A stretch of DNA of 64,000 nt from Rothia sp. SD9660Na (GCF_030064065.1 NZ_CP125946.1:1426001-1490000), one strand, 5' to 3'. Shown: positions 26,423 to 35,425, counted from the stretch's first letter. The notes: generated by a model from the letters alone, not told the origin. Numbers and translations are program-made.

Positions 26423-29076
26423 GGCTCATCCCCGTCTACGCGGGGAGCACCAGATTCAGTACCGGGTTGCTTGGCTTGAAGACGGCTCATCCCCGTCTAC
26501 GCGGGGAGCACCAAACGCACCGTAACATCACGATTAGCCAAGGCGGCTCATCCCCGTCTACGCGGGGAGCACACGTCCCAGTAGATGTACCCGGCGCTGG
26601 TGGTTTCGGCTCATCCCCGTCTACGCGGGGAGCACATTGACCTTGGCGCGCTCTTCGGCGCGGGCAGCGGCTCATCCCCGTCTACGCGGGGAGCACGATT
26701 GCAGGGCGTCGAGCTGTGCTTTTACGCCGGGCTCATCCCCGTCTACGCGGGGAGCACGCTATAGCGGTCATCTTGACGGGGATGAAGTCCGGCTCATCCC
26801 CGTCTACGCGGGGAGCACTTTGACCATAATCTCAGCTGAGGGGCGAGTGACGGCTCATCCCCGTCTACGCGGGGAGCACCGCTCATCGAAGTCATCAACC
26901 ATGCCCGAGACCGGCTCATCCCCGTCTACGCGGGGAGCACATGGCCTGGAACTCCGTATCATCGATGCCGAACGGCTCATCCCCGTCTACGCGGGGAGCA
27001 CTCGAGAGAGGAGCTGGCGAGCAGTGGCGCGCTCGGCTCATCCCCGTCTACGCGGGGAGCACGTTTTCAAGGACGCGGCGGGTACGGTTCACGACGGCTC
27101 ATCCCCGTCTACGCGGGGAGCACGTTATCGCCGAACACTACGTTTACTGCGAAGTCGGCTCATCCCCGTCTACGCGGGGAGCACTCCTTTGTTTGCCGTT
27201 CCCGTGGCCGGTTGGCCGGCTCATCCCCGTCTACGCGGGGAGCACCCCATGGTGGAGAACATCCAGACTTGCGTGGACGGCTCATCCCCGTCTACGCGGG
27301 GAGCACCTGGTTTTGCATAAGCAAGGCACCGGGGGGGCAGGCTCATCCCCGTCTACGCGGGGAGCACAGCCTGGCACGAAGAAGGCTCGGAGCTCGAATC
27401 GGCTCATCCCCGTCTACGCGGGGAGCACCAAGCGACTAGATGGAACTCGGCCTGATTCATGGGCTCATCCCCGTCTACGCGGGGAGCACTATAGACGTCC
27501 GGTACGTTACTACCATTTTCACCGGCTCATCCCCGTCTACGCGGGGAGCACGCAGAGTCTTATCAAAAGCCACGTGGGACCTCCGGCTCATCCCCGTCTA
27601 CGCGGGGAGCACCTGACGCTTGGAAGTACCCTGCAAGAATTAACCGGCTCATCCCCGTCTACGCGGGGAGCACATTGAATGGATGTTGTCCTTATCGGTG
27701 GCTTACGGCTCATCCCCGTCTACGCGGGGAGCACTGTTTGTGGATGAGCCCGCGGGATTGGGCGTCCGGCTCATCCCCGTCTACGCGGGGAGCACCGCTG
27801 CCGATGATCGTACCGTCACCGGTTACTCGGCTCATCCCCGTCTACGCGGGGAGCACAAGGTCATTTTCGGTTGCCATTTCTAGCCAATCGGCTCATCCCC
27901 GTCTACGCGGGGAGCACCCCCTTGGCCCCGTCGGCTGAGGGGCGCACCTAGGCTCATCCCCGTCTACGCGGGGAGCACTCCATCATTTACGTGAAGTGCT
28001 TTTAGATACACGGCTCATCCCCGTCTACGCGGGGAGCACGCCTACACCAATCGCTAGGGCCAGTACCGTGTCGGCTCATCCCCGTCTACGCGGGGAGCAC
28101 GTTGATATACGCCTTGATGGTCTGGCCCATGCCGGCTCATCCCCGTCTACGCGGGGAGCACATGGCGCTTTTACCGGCCATTAGTTAGCTTTCCGGCTCA
28201 TCCCCGTCTACGCGGGGAGCACAGGGAAGTTTTGAGCAGCTGCAGGGCGTCCGCGGGCTCATCCCCGTCTACGCGGGGAGCACTAGCGGCCGGCATTATG
28301 GGCCTCAGTGCAGTTCGGCTCATCCCCGTCTACGCGGGGAGCACTGCCTGCTTGCTCACTTACTCTCTCACTCTCTCGGCTCATCCCCGTCTACGCGGGG
28401 AGCACGCGGGCTACACGCCGGCGATGGCGTTATCTACCGGCTCATCCCCGTCTACGCGGGGAGCACGACAATCAGGGGAATGAGGTTGGGATTCATGTCG
28501 GCTCATCCCCGTCTACGCGGGGAGCACACCCCCACTAGGCCACCGGAGACCAGCGACCCAGGCTCATCCCCGTCTACGCGGGGAGCACTCCTCGAAAAGC
28601 ACCGTGCCGTCCGCAACTGCCGGCTCATCCCCGTCTACGCGGGGAGCACCATGGCTCTGCTCGATAAGATCCTCGATACCCCGGCTCATCCCCGTCTACG
28701 CGGGGAGCACGGTATCCCAGCCGTTAGCAACAAAAAGGAACACGGCTCATCCCCGTCTACGCGGGGAGCACTGCTTGGCGTCCATATCATCACGAAGATT
28801 CGGAGGCTCATCCCCGTCTACGCGGGGAGCACGGGCCGTTAGGGTCAAAAACATCGTGCGCGGTGGGCTCATCCCCGTCTACGCGGGGAGCACCGGCAGC
28901 ATATACAGCAGCATGTTCCCCTTGGTGGCTCATCCCCGTCTACGCGGGGAGCACGTGGGGGCACAAGCCCCCACCCTCCCCTACCAGGGCTCATCCCCGT
29001 CTACGCGGGGAGCACTGGTCTTTTCTTCTTTCTCTTCGGTTGCTAGCGGGCTCATCCCCGTCTACGCGGGGAGCAC
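26423..29076 (-). CRISPR. type I-E CRISPR array, 44 repeats and 43 spacers
   Basis: Repeat (printed strand) GGCTCATCCCCG then TCTACGCGGGGAGCAC, 28 nt; all 44 copies appear identical. The period is 61, so spacers are 33 nt except spacer 3 (26573-26607, 35 nt) and spacer 18 (34 nt). In crRNA sense the repeat is the reverse complement, GTGCTCCCCGCG..., ending ATGAGCC as the 5' handle, so transcription is leftward and the leader is on the right beside the cas3 stop. The stem is CCCCG/CGGGG with loop CGTAGA. The base before each repeat on the printed strand is often but not always C, so 28 rather than 29 nt is used. Absence of repeat decay even at the left (old) end suggests recent expansion or purging. 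Confidence 0.98.
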
Positions 29077-29134
29077 ACTTGCTGACATGGTAGAACACCG
29101 AGAGAACAAGGAAATTTACTTTACTTTTAGCCGG
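29077..29134 (-). promoter_or_regulatory. CRISPR leader
   Basis: 58 bp between the cas3 stop and the first repeat in crRNA sense. The minus strand contains AAAAGTAAAGTAAATTTCC, much more AT-rich than its surroundings, as expected of a leader. It is short for a type I-E leader, so the functional leader and promoter probably extend into the 3' end of cas3. Confidence 0.5.
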
Positions 29135-32095
29135 CTAGCCCTCGATAATCATACCCGAATCTGCTTCCCGAAGAACTTCCAAGCCCAGTTCCTGCGAATA
29201 GCGCAACCTGTACCCGGCTAAGGAACATTCCATATTGGTATCTAGCAGAAGCACCAGCTCCCCTTTCAGTAGGTGATGCTGTTGCCAGGCAGAAAATTGA
29301 TTCGTTTCTAAAGCCTTAAGGGCCAGGTCAAAAGGATTCTTGTTAGGTGCCCATCCCTTATCCGCAAACTGGTAGGGCAAACGGATAGAAGACCCTGCGA
29401 GCACGTTCGCCAGTTTCCAATCAGGTTTCTCTAAGGCGTCAGCCTCAAACATTAGATCCACGTATTCATCACCCAGTGGCCGGTAGGTCTGGCCACCATC
29501 ATCCGACTGCACCACCAGCACTTCCAAGGTATCGTCCGTATCACGCACTTTAGCCTGAGCTTTCAGCTCATCGGCATCGCCCATTACACCCTTTTCACCA
29601 AAGAAATCACACAAATAGTCGATGCCTGAGCCAGGGCGCATAGAGTACGCGCCTGCTTTTCTCCGGCTCTCTGCTTCCTTGCTCTTCCGTTCCTGGACGG
29701 CCTCCGCGTAGGTTTCAGCCCAGCCCTCAGGAACAGATGCCTGAGCAGAGTAAGCGCCCTGCACCAGTGCGCTTATATCTGCAGGAATCTGAAGTTTCTT
29801 ACCCTCAAAATGAGGCATCAACTGGGCATAGCTTGATAGCAGAATCGACCTGTCATAAATTTTTTCAGCAGATTCAGTAAAGACAGGGGCGGCATTTTCA
29901 GTTCCAAGTTCTTGGACACCGCGCACGTAGCACACCGGGTCAAGATGGTGGGGTGCCCTCTCCCCTGCCCTGTCATGACGGTGCAAACGCCCCATACGCT
30001 GTAGTACAAGGTCTACTGGGGCGTGGTCCGTAATCATCACGTCAAAGTCAATGTCTAGAGACTGCTCAATGACTTGCGTCCCCACGACCACAAAACGCTC
30101 GGGACGCCCGGCTCCAGCACGGCTCTTTTTGCCCAAAGCTTCAACAAGCACCTTCTCATTTTTGACGCGGTCGCGCGCAATGAAACGAGAATGTACCAGC
30201 ATCAGCTCATGCGGAGCAAAGATCCCCTGCAAGTGTTCATAGACTTCCTGGGCCCGGCTCACCGTATTACAGATAATGGCGGCACATCCCCCATTATTTT
30301 CGAGGGGCGCAAGCACACTATCTAGCTCAGCAAAGGAATCATCAATGAGCCTGAGTGAAAATTCCTGTTGTTCCTTAGGCTGTTCGATCTCCCACTTCCT
30401 GGGTTCACCCGCGTTTTCAATGGAGACTGTATGAATCACGGGGTAGGAAAGATCCACGCTCTCCACAACAGACTGAGAGACTTTAGCAGCTCCCCCGCGC
30501 CTACTTCTCCTAGCAGGCACCACATCTGGCTTAGACTTACGGAAACCCAGCCCCCGAGCGTAAGCCTGCATCAGCTTCTGCCTAGCTACCCCTGGCAAGG
30601 TAGCAGACATCAGAATCACGGGGGCCTGCATCCTGCCCAACCACTCCAAGGCATTTTCAAGATAAACATTCATGTAGGCGTCGTAGGCGTGAACCTCGTC
30701 GATAACCAACACTTTCTCGCCCAACCCCAAGTGCCGCAGCATCACATGTTTGCTGGCGAGCGCCATCATCAGTACCTGGTCTACAGTGCCCACTACAAAA
30801 TTAGAGAGCACTCCTTTCTTGCGGGAAAACCACTGATGCGCAATAACCCGAGCCTCTTCCTGGTGGCCTTTACGCCCCTCATCAGCGTGGATACCTGCAA
30901 ACCGCATACGACTAAAATTTTCGTTGAGATTGCTTTTTGAATGCCCAAGGAACATGGAGATTGTCTCGTTACCGTGGGCGGCTTTTCGCCCCCAGTCCGC
31001 GACACGGTCAAAGAGGGCATCCGCGGTGGCTTGGGTGGGTGCGGCAAACATCAGGCCGTTTTTGCCGGTGGTGTGAGCTAGGATCTCTGCGGCAACCAGG
31101 CCTGCTTCTGTTTTTCCCTGGCCCATGGGGGCTTCAATGCAGATAAGCCCGGTGCTTTGGAGGGAGCGGGCGGCCTCCACTACGACCTTTTGCATGGGAC
31201 GCAGGGTAGCACCCGGTGGGAGGGAGAATCTGCTGGAATAGATTTCTTCTGGGCTCAAAGCACTGAGGTCTTCAGGTTGCCAGGGCTGGCTAAGGTTTAG
31301 CTTTTCAAAGGCCTCTTGGAGTCGGGTTTCCTGGTGGGTAACCTGCCCGTAGGGGAAGTAGTCGGGGTTGGAAGCTATCCAGTCGCACATGATGGTTAGC
31401 CCGGTAATGAAGAATTGGAGGTCAGGTTTCAAGCCGCCGTTTTCTAAGGCTTTTAGGATAGCGTGGCCTGCCTCCGTGGTTCTTTCGATGAAGCTGAGCA
31501 ACTCGTCCCAGGCTTCTAGCCAGTTCTTAAATTTTGTGTCTTGCAGGACGCGTTGAACAAGCTCGGTGTCCCTGCCCTCAGCGTAGGCGGCCGCAGGTTT
31601 GCCGTGATGGGAGCCGCTCACCTGGGCCAGACTGTTGATGCTTGTTTCAGAAACAGCAGGGTACTTCTGTGCCAGCCAGTGCCTGATAATGCTATAGCTG
31701 TAGCGGGAGTGAGGGCAACGGTCTGTTACCTTGGTGAGGTCTAGCATAAAGTCATACCCAGCGTCCTCAATCCTTTGGCGGTAAACCAGAAGGTCAATAT
31801 TTTGACGCGCATCTAGCTGCCCAGCGAATTCCGGGCTAGCTTTACCAATATCGTGGGTTCCCACCAACCAGGAAACAAGGGCTTGGGTTTCAGCTTCTTC
31901 AAGGTTCAGGCTTTTTTGAATCCACTGTTTGCTGCCGTCGGATAGCCAGTTCTCCCACAGATAGTGGGCCACCTGGGAACTATCCAGCATATGCTGGGCT
32001 AGGCTCATTCCTGTTGCGGGTGATTCTTCCTGCCCTGTCTTGGCCCAAAAAGTTTGAGCACCAGCAGATAAAGATTCGATAGGGTTAGTCTTCAC
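29135..32095 (-). CDS. cas3: CRISPR-associated helicase/nuclease Cas3
   Basis: 986 residues. Unwinds and degrades target DNA after Cascade binding. The N-terminal HD nuclease has His35, THDIGKA (His81-Asp82) and GSHHGKPA (about 161-168). The SF2 helicase has Walker A MGQGKTEAGL (about 324-333), DEVHAYD (466-472), MSATLPG, and MGRLHRHDRAGE (motif VI). A C-terminal accessory domain follows. The GTG at 32095 has AAAGGAT upstream. It is transcribed leftward, away from the Cascade genes, 34 bp after an antitoxin-like gene, so it probably shares that gene's promoter in the divergent region. Confidence 0.95.
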   Translation of the reverse strand: MKTNPIESLSAGAQTFWAKTGQEESPATGMSLAQHMLDSSQVAHYLWENWLSDGSKQWIQKSLNLEEAETQALVSWLVGTHDIGKASPEFAGQLDARQNIDLLVYRQRIEDAGYDFMLDLTKVTDRCPHSRYSYSIIRHWLAQKYPAVSETSINSLAQVSGSHHGKPAAAYAEGRDTELVQRVLQDTKFKNWLEAWDELLSFIERTTEAGHAILKALENGGLKPDLQFFITGLTIMCDWIASNPDYFPYGQVTHQETRLQEAFEKLNLSQPWQPEDLSALSPEEIYSSRFSLPPGATLRPMQKVVVEAARSLQSTGLICIEAPMGQGKTEAGLVAAEILAHTTGKNGLMFAAPTQATADALFDRVADWGRKAAHGNETISMFLGHSKSNLNENFSRMRFAGIHADEGRKGHQEEARVIAHQWFSRKKGVLSNFVVGTVDQVLMMALASKHVMLRHLGLGEKVLVIDEVHAYDAYMNVYLENALEWLGRMQAPVILMSATLPGVARQKLMQAYARGLGFRKSKPDVVPARRSRRGGAAKVSQSVVESVDLSYPVIHTVSIENAGEPRKWEIEQPKEQQEFSLRLIDDSFAELDSVLAPLENNGGCAAIICNTVSRAQEVYEHLQGIFAPHELMLVHSRFIARDRVKNEKVLVEALGKKSRAGAGRPERFVVVGTQVIEQSLDIDFDVMITDHAPVDLVLQRMGRLHRHDRAGERAPHHLDPVCYVRGVQELGTENAAPVFTESAEKIYDRSILLSSYAQLMPHFEGKKLQIPADISALVQGAYSAQASVPEGWAETYAEAVQERKSKEAESRRKAGAYSMRPGSGIDYLCDFFGEKGVMGDADELKAQAKVRDTDDTLEVLVVQSDDGGQTYRPLGDEYVDLMFEADALEKPDWKLANVLAGSSIRLPYQFADKGWAPNKNPFDLALKALETNQFSAWQQHHLLKGELVLLLDTNMECSLAGYRLRYSQELGLEVLREADSGMIIEG

Positions 32096-32129
32096 AGTGG
32101 CGTTATCCTTTCGGGGCGCTCGTCAACTA

Positions 32130-32462
32130 CTAGGCAGAACGGGGCAGATATTGTTCTAGGGCTTCTCTCACCACAACAGAGGGCTTAACCTTCCGCTCTT
32201 TTGCGTAGGCTGTTAGGCGTTCTTTAAGGTCTGGGGTTACTCGCGCATTGATAGTGGGAGACTTGCCATCTATCTCTGCGGCGAGAGAAGGGCGGCCTCG
32301 GGTAGCAGCCTGCACTATTGCCTCCGCTTGAGCAACCCCCTCGGAGGTGCGGCCCTGGAATTGGGCGTTCTCTAAAGTTTCAAAATATTCGTCAGACTCC
32401 ACCCAAGAAGATAGCTTCTGGCCAATAGCCTCTAGTTCCTCCAGGCTGTATTCCTTAGTCAC
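32130..32462 (-). CDS. ribbon-helix-helix antitoxin-like protein
   Basis: 110 residues. The C-terminal third (about residues 70-106: INARVTPDLKERL, then SVVVREALEQYL) is a ribbon-helix-helix DNA-binding domain. The acidic N-terminal part (EYSLEELEAIGQKLSSW) would fit toxin binding. The GTG at 32462 follows AGGAG by eight bases and overlaps the stop of the upstream gene by 8 bp, the usual tight toxin/antitoxin coupling. Here the toxin-like gene comes first. It is followed 34 bp later by cas3, so it may autoregulate a toxin-antitoxin-cas3 transcript. No transmembrane or other domain. Confidence 0.75.
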   Translation of the reverse strand: MTKEYSLEELEAIGQKLSSWVESDEYFETLENAQFQGRTSEGVAQAEAIVQAATRGRPSLAAEIDGKSPTINARVTPDLKERLTAYAKERKVKPSVVVREALEQYLPRSA

Positions 32463-32748
32463 CTTGGTAGCTCCTTTCCTCAGAGTTTTGCACAGCACGC
32501 ATGTAGGTCTTCCCCCGTAACTTCATACAGTGGAAGATAACGGTTTGAGGGTCTATCACGTAGGTAAAGACCTCTAGCAGATCACCGTTGAGCGCTGGGC
32601 CGATGTAGAGATTCGGGTCTGGTAGATGCGCTATGCGCGAAGGTTCAAAGGCTGAAAGATAGTGCTGGTAGTTCTTTATAGCGCACAGGGCATCTGCTTC
32701 CGTGTAGCCATGCTTGGAAGCGCTGGGAAGAAAAATTACCTTCATCAT
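32455..32748 (-). CDS. putative toxin partner of the RHH antitoxin
   Basis: 97 residues. Not assignable to a named toxin family with confidence. Visible features: an opening beta strand (MKVIFLPS), the motif KHGYTEADALCAIKN resembling the HG-x-(S/T)-x-x-D opening of many small actinobacterial toxin-like proteins, and two beta strands (LYIGPALNGDLLEVFTYV and VIFHCMKLR), consistent with a compact alpha/beta RNase-like fold of the BrnT/RelE kind (inference). The start is at tandem ATGs 32748/32745. No Shine-Dalgarno precedes it; TATTGT and TACATT just upstream suggest a near-leaderless promoter. A longer frame upstream is AT-poor and lacks support. Confidence 0.6.
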   Translation of the reverse strand: MMKVIFLPSASKHGYTEADALCAIKNYQHYLSAFEPSRIAHLPDPNLYIGPALNGDLLEVFTYVIDPQTVIFHCMKLRGKTYMRAVQNSEERSYQGD

Positions 32749-32894
32749 TAATGTATCACAATATTCCTTCGAGTCGGGGGGGTAAATCTGCAGGTGAACG
32801 ACAGCCCCACCCAAAATCCTCATGTAACCTAGAAAAGCACCGCCTGTACGGTGATGACCCCTTGTAGATGAAGTATCTATCCAGGGATCACCTC

Positions 32895-32922
32895 ATGCTC
32901 CTCGCGAAGACGAGATACTCTC
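32895..32922 (+). CRISPR. degenerate CRISPR repeat in the cas control region (CreA/CreR-like candidate)
   Basis: Aligns without gaps to the array repeat in crRNA orientation: 16 of the first 20 bases match (ATGCTCCTCGCGAAGACGAG against GTGCTCCCCGCGTAGACGGG). In the repeat stem CCCCG/CGGGG, the third pair C-G is replaced by T-A, a compensatory change at 32902 and 32913, so the hairpin is kept apart from its outermost pair. The handle half is diverged. It is preceded by TATCTA at 32874-32879, a possible -10, and followed by an AT-rich stretch that would be the pseudo-spacer. It lies between toxin-antitoxin-cas3 and cas8e. Confidence 0.6.
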
Positions 32923-32977
32923 ATCCTACCCGAAGAGCAAAAAGTAATGAACTTGTAAATTAAATATCTATAAACCC

Positions 32978-33007
32978 TTGACATGCCGCTCTAGACAGAA
33001 TTAGGCT
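32978..33007 (+). promoter_or_regulatory. putative cas8e operon promoter
   Basis: -35 TTGACA (32978-32983), 18-bp spacer, -10 TAGGCT (33002-33007), leaving a 5' leader of about 70 nt before cas8e. The -35 is a consensus match; the -10 is moderate. It lies 55 bp downstream of the degenerate repeat, inside the region such an RNA could regulate. Confidence 0.55.
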
Positions 33008-33084
33008 CTTACTCAAGAACGCAGGGCGATGACGCCATCAAGACTCGCCCACACAGCCCCTAGACAAAATTTTAGGAGGATAGA

Positions 33085-34773
33085 GTGAGCGAAGACACCA
33101 TTCCCCAATTTAATCTCGTAGATTCACCCTGGATTAAGGTTCAGAAGACAGCCGGTGAGCTAGAACTTGTTTCTTTAGAGCAGCTCTTCCGCGAAGGCTA
33201 TTCCATTACCAAGCTTGCTCATGAAAGCGCACTAGAAGACTCCGCTATGCTGGCTTTCTTAGAGCCCATTCTTCTACGCTCGTCCTTCTTCCACTTCGCA
33301 GACGCCGAAGACTTTGACGTAGCAGCCTTTGGAACTGAAGCCCGTCGAAATTGGATAGCCACCCTCAGAGAGAAGAAAGTAGGCAACTTTGATTTCGTAC
33401 TGGACTACCTCCAGCATGAAGACATCAAACCCTACTTTGAACTCTTCCATCCAGAGCACCCCTTCATGCAGGTAGCAGACCTACATACTGAAAAGAGCAC
33501 TTTCTCCCCTGTTTCCCGCATTCTCCTAGACTCTGATTCAGATCACTTTTCCATGCGCGCAGCTAGTGGCAAAGGAACCCTAGACTATGCCGATGCAGCC
33601 CGAAAGCTTATCACTGTACAGGCCTACGACTATTCCGGCATTAAATCCGGTGCAGTAGGTGACCCGCGCGTCAAAGGTGGCCGCGGATATCCCATTGGTG
33701 TTGGTTGGCAAGGCGCCACAGGAAGGGTTATTCTTCACGGAGAAAACATCTTTGAGACTCTCCTCCTCAACCTGCCTATCAGCCGACTCTTTGAGCCGAC
33801 CATTAACGAGAACGGGGAGGAAGATTTCAAAATCGCCAATGACTTACCCGTTTGGGAACGAGAACCCTTTGATGGCGCTGCCCCCAGAAACTACCCCAAA
33901 GAGATAACCACTCCTACCGGACCTTGTGACACCCTCACCTGGCAATCCCGGCGCGTCCGGCTGTTCCCCAAGAACGGTCAAGTTACCGGAGTTCTTGTCT
34001 CCAATGGAGATAAGGCTTCTGAGAAATTCCAAGACGGCATCGGCTGTGAAGACCCCTGGACCGGCCTTCGCTACAGCAAAAACCAGTCTAAAAAGGGACA
34101 GGAAATCTGGATGCCTCTACAGCACAACCAGGAGCGTACCTTCTGGCGAGGCTTAGATGCCCTCCTGGTCTTAAGTCCTAACCAAGGCGGGGACGAATAC
34201 GCGCCCAAAAAACCTCAAACTATACAAGACCTCAACCGCTACTTTCCTCACAATATGAAGGTACAGGTCCAGCTAGTAGGAGTTGTCTACGGCAACCAAA
34301 ACGCTGTTATCGAATCCACCATCGATGAATCAATTCCCGTAGAACTAGCCCTGCTAACCGATGAATTCCCAGAACATACAGCAGCCATCCTTGAAAACTC
34401 CCAAAAGAGTATGGACGCTGCAATCCAGCTGGGACGCTTCGCCGGAAGTCTGCTGGAAGCTGCCGGTCAAAGCTACGAATTCCAGCCAGCGGCAACCGAA
34501 GCTGTACTTCACAGGCTCGAAAAGGAATTCCGCATCTGGCTTTCCCAGGTTACCCACGAAGCAAATCCACAAGAGCTTAAGGAAAGCTGGCAGAAACTTG
34601 CCTCTTCCTTCTTCAAACGGGAAGTAGAAAATATGCTCATCGGTGCAAGCCCGAAAGCCCTCATCGGCAGGATCAAGGATGACAAACTCATCAGTGCAGC
34701 AACAGCCCAACGAGCCTGCCATCGCGAGTTCAAAAAGATTTTTCCTCTAGCCTACGAAGACAAAACCCAGTAG
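33085..34773 (+). CDS. cas8e: Cascade large subunit Cas8e (Cse1/CasA)
   Basis: 562 residues. Recognises the PAM and recruits Cas3 in type I-E Cascade. The N-terminal domain opens FNLVDSPWIKVQ, typical of Cse1; the middle contains VKGGRGYPIGVGWQGATGRVILHGEN; the C-terminal helical bundle begins near residue 400 (ENSQKSMDAAIQLGRFAGSL). The GTG at 33085 has AGGAGG at ideal spacing. First gene of the rightward operon; 13-bp gap to cse2. More AT-rich than the housekeeping genes around the locus. Confidence 0.95.
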   Translation: MSEDTIPQFNLVDSPWIKVQKTAGELELVSLEQLFREGYSITKLAHESALEDSAMLAFLEPILLRSSFFHFADAEDFDVAAFGTEARRNWIATLREKKVGNFDFVLDYLQHEDIKPYFELFHPEHPFMQVADLHTEKSTFSPVSRILLDSDSDHFSMRAASGKGTLDYADAARKLITVQAYDYSGIKSGAVGDPRVKGGRGYPIGVGWQGATGRVILHGENIFETLLLNLPISRLFEPTINENGEEDFKIANDLPVWEREPFDGAAPRNYPKEITTPTGPCDTLTWQSRRVRLFPKNGQVTGVLVSNGDKASEKFQDGIGCEDPWTGLRYSKNQSKKGQEIWMPLQHNQERTFWRGLDALLVLSPNQGGDEYAPKKPQTIQDLNRYFPHNMKVQVQLVGVVYGNQNAVIESTIDESIPVELALLTDEFPEHTAAILENSQKSMDAAIQLGRFAGSLLEAAGQSYEFQPAATEAVLHRLEKEFRIWLSQVTHEANPQELKESWQKLASSFFKREVENMLIGASPKALIGRIKDDKLISAATAQRACHREFKKIFPLAYEDKTQ

Positions 34774-34786
34774 AAAGAAGGCAACG

Positions 34787-35401
34787 ATGTCTCATCCTTC
34801 TGAGACGGTGACACCTACCCTCTATAACTTTGTCACCCACAAAATCCATCGCCTCTACGGAGGACACAATGCAGGTTCCTCAGCGTCCAAAAAAGAGCTG
34901 AGCGACCTTCGTCAAGCAGTAGGTCAAAATCCTGCTAAAAACCCGCTAGCCTGGCAGTATGTCCTCACCGGCGATGAAAATATCGACTTTCCAGATAACT
35001 ACCGAGGCCGAGGAGACGAAGCCAGCTACGGTGAACTAGCCACCTACATGGCCCTCACCCTCTACGCTGTCCACCAGCAATCAGAGCAAAGAAACATGCA
35101 CACCAAAGACATTAGCTTTGGTTACTCAATAGGACAGCTTGTTGCAAAGCGCACCCCCTCCATCAAAAAACGCTTTGATGCCCTACTTCAGGCAAGGAAC
35201 TTTAGCGGTATCGTCTACCACGCTCGTTCCCTGGTTCAGCTCCTCAAACAGGAAGAACTAACCTTCGACTATGGAAGGTTCACTACCGACCTCTACTGGC
35301 TCCAGCACCCCAGGCACCGTGCAAAAGTCATTACCCGCTGGAGCCGAGACTTTGCCTACGGCTACACTCGCCGCCCAGCAAATACCTCTACCAACAACTA
35401 A
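34787..35401 (+). CDS. cse2: Cascade small subunit Cse2 (CasB)
   Basis: 204 residues, all-helical. Stabilises the crRNA and displaced strand in Cascade as a dimer. Recognised by position, size and motifs: NPAKNPLAWQYVLTGDEN near the start, TYMALTLYAVHQQS, KRFDALLQARNFSGIVYHARSLVQLLK and FTTDLYWLQHP. The ATG at 34787 has AAAGAAGG upstream. A 24-bp gap to cas7e contains its ribosome-binding site. Confidence 0.93.
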   Translation: MSHPSETVTPTLYNFVTHKIHRLYGGHNAGSSASKKELSDLRQAVGQNPAKNPLAWQYVLTGDENIDFPDNYRGRGDEASYGELATYMALTLYAVHQQSEQRNMHTKDISFGYSIGQLVAKRTPSIKKRFDALLQARNFSGIVYHARSLVQLLKQEELTFDYGRFTTDLYWLQHPRHRAKVITRWSRDFAYGYTRRPANTSTNN

Positions 35402-35425
35402 CCCAAGAAACTAAAAGGAGAAATC

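Noticed and set aside
26637..29221. Chained open frames across the array encoding HPRLRGEH / SSPSTRGA / IPVYAGST repeats
   Set aside because: These are spurious translations of the CRISPR repeat, a well-known annotation artefact; frames shift with each 61-bp unit and have no start signals.
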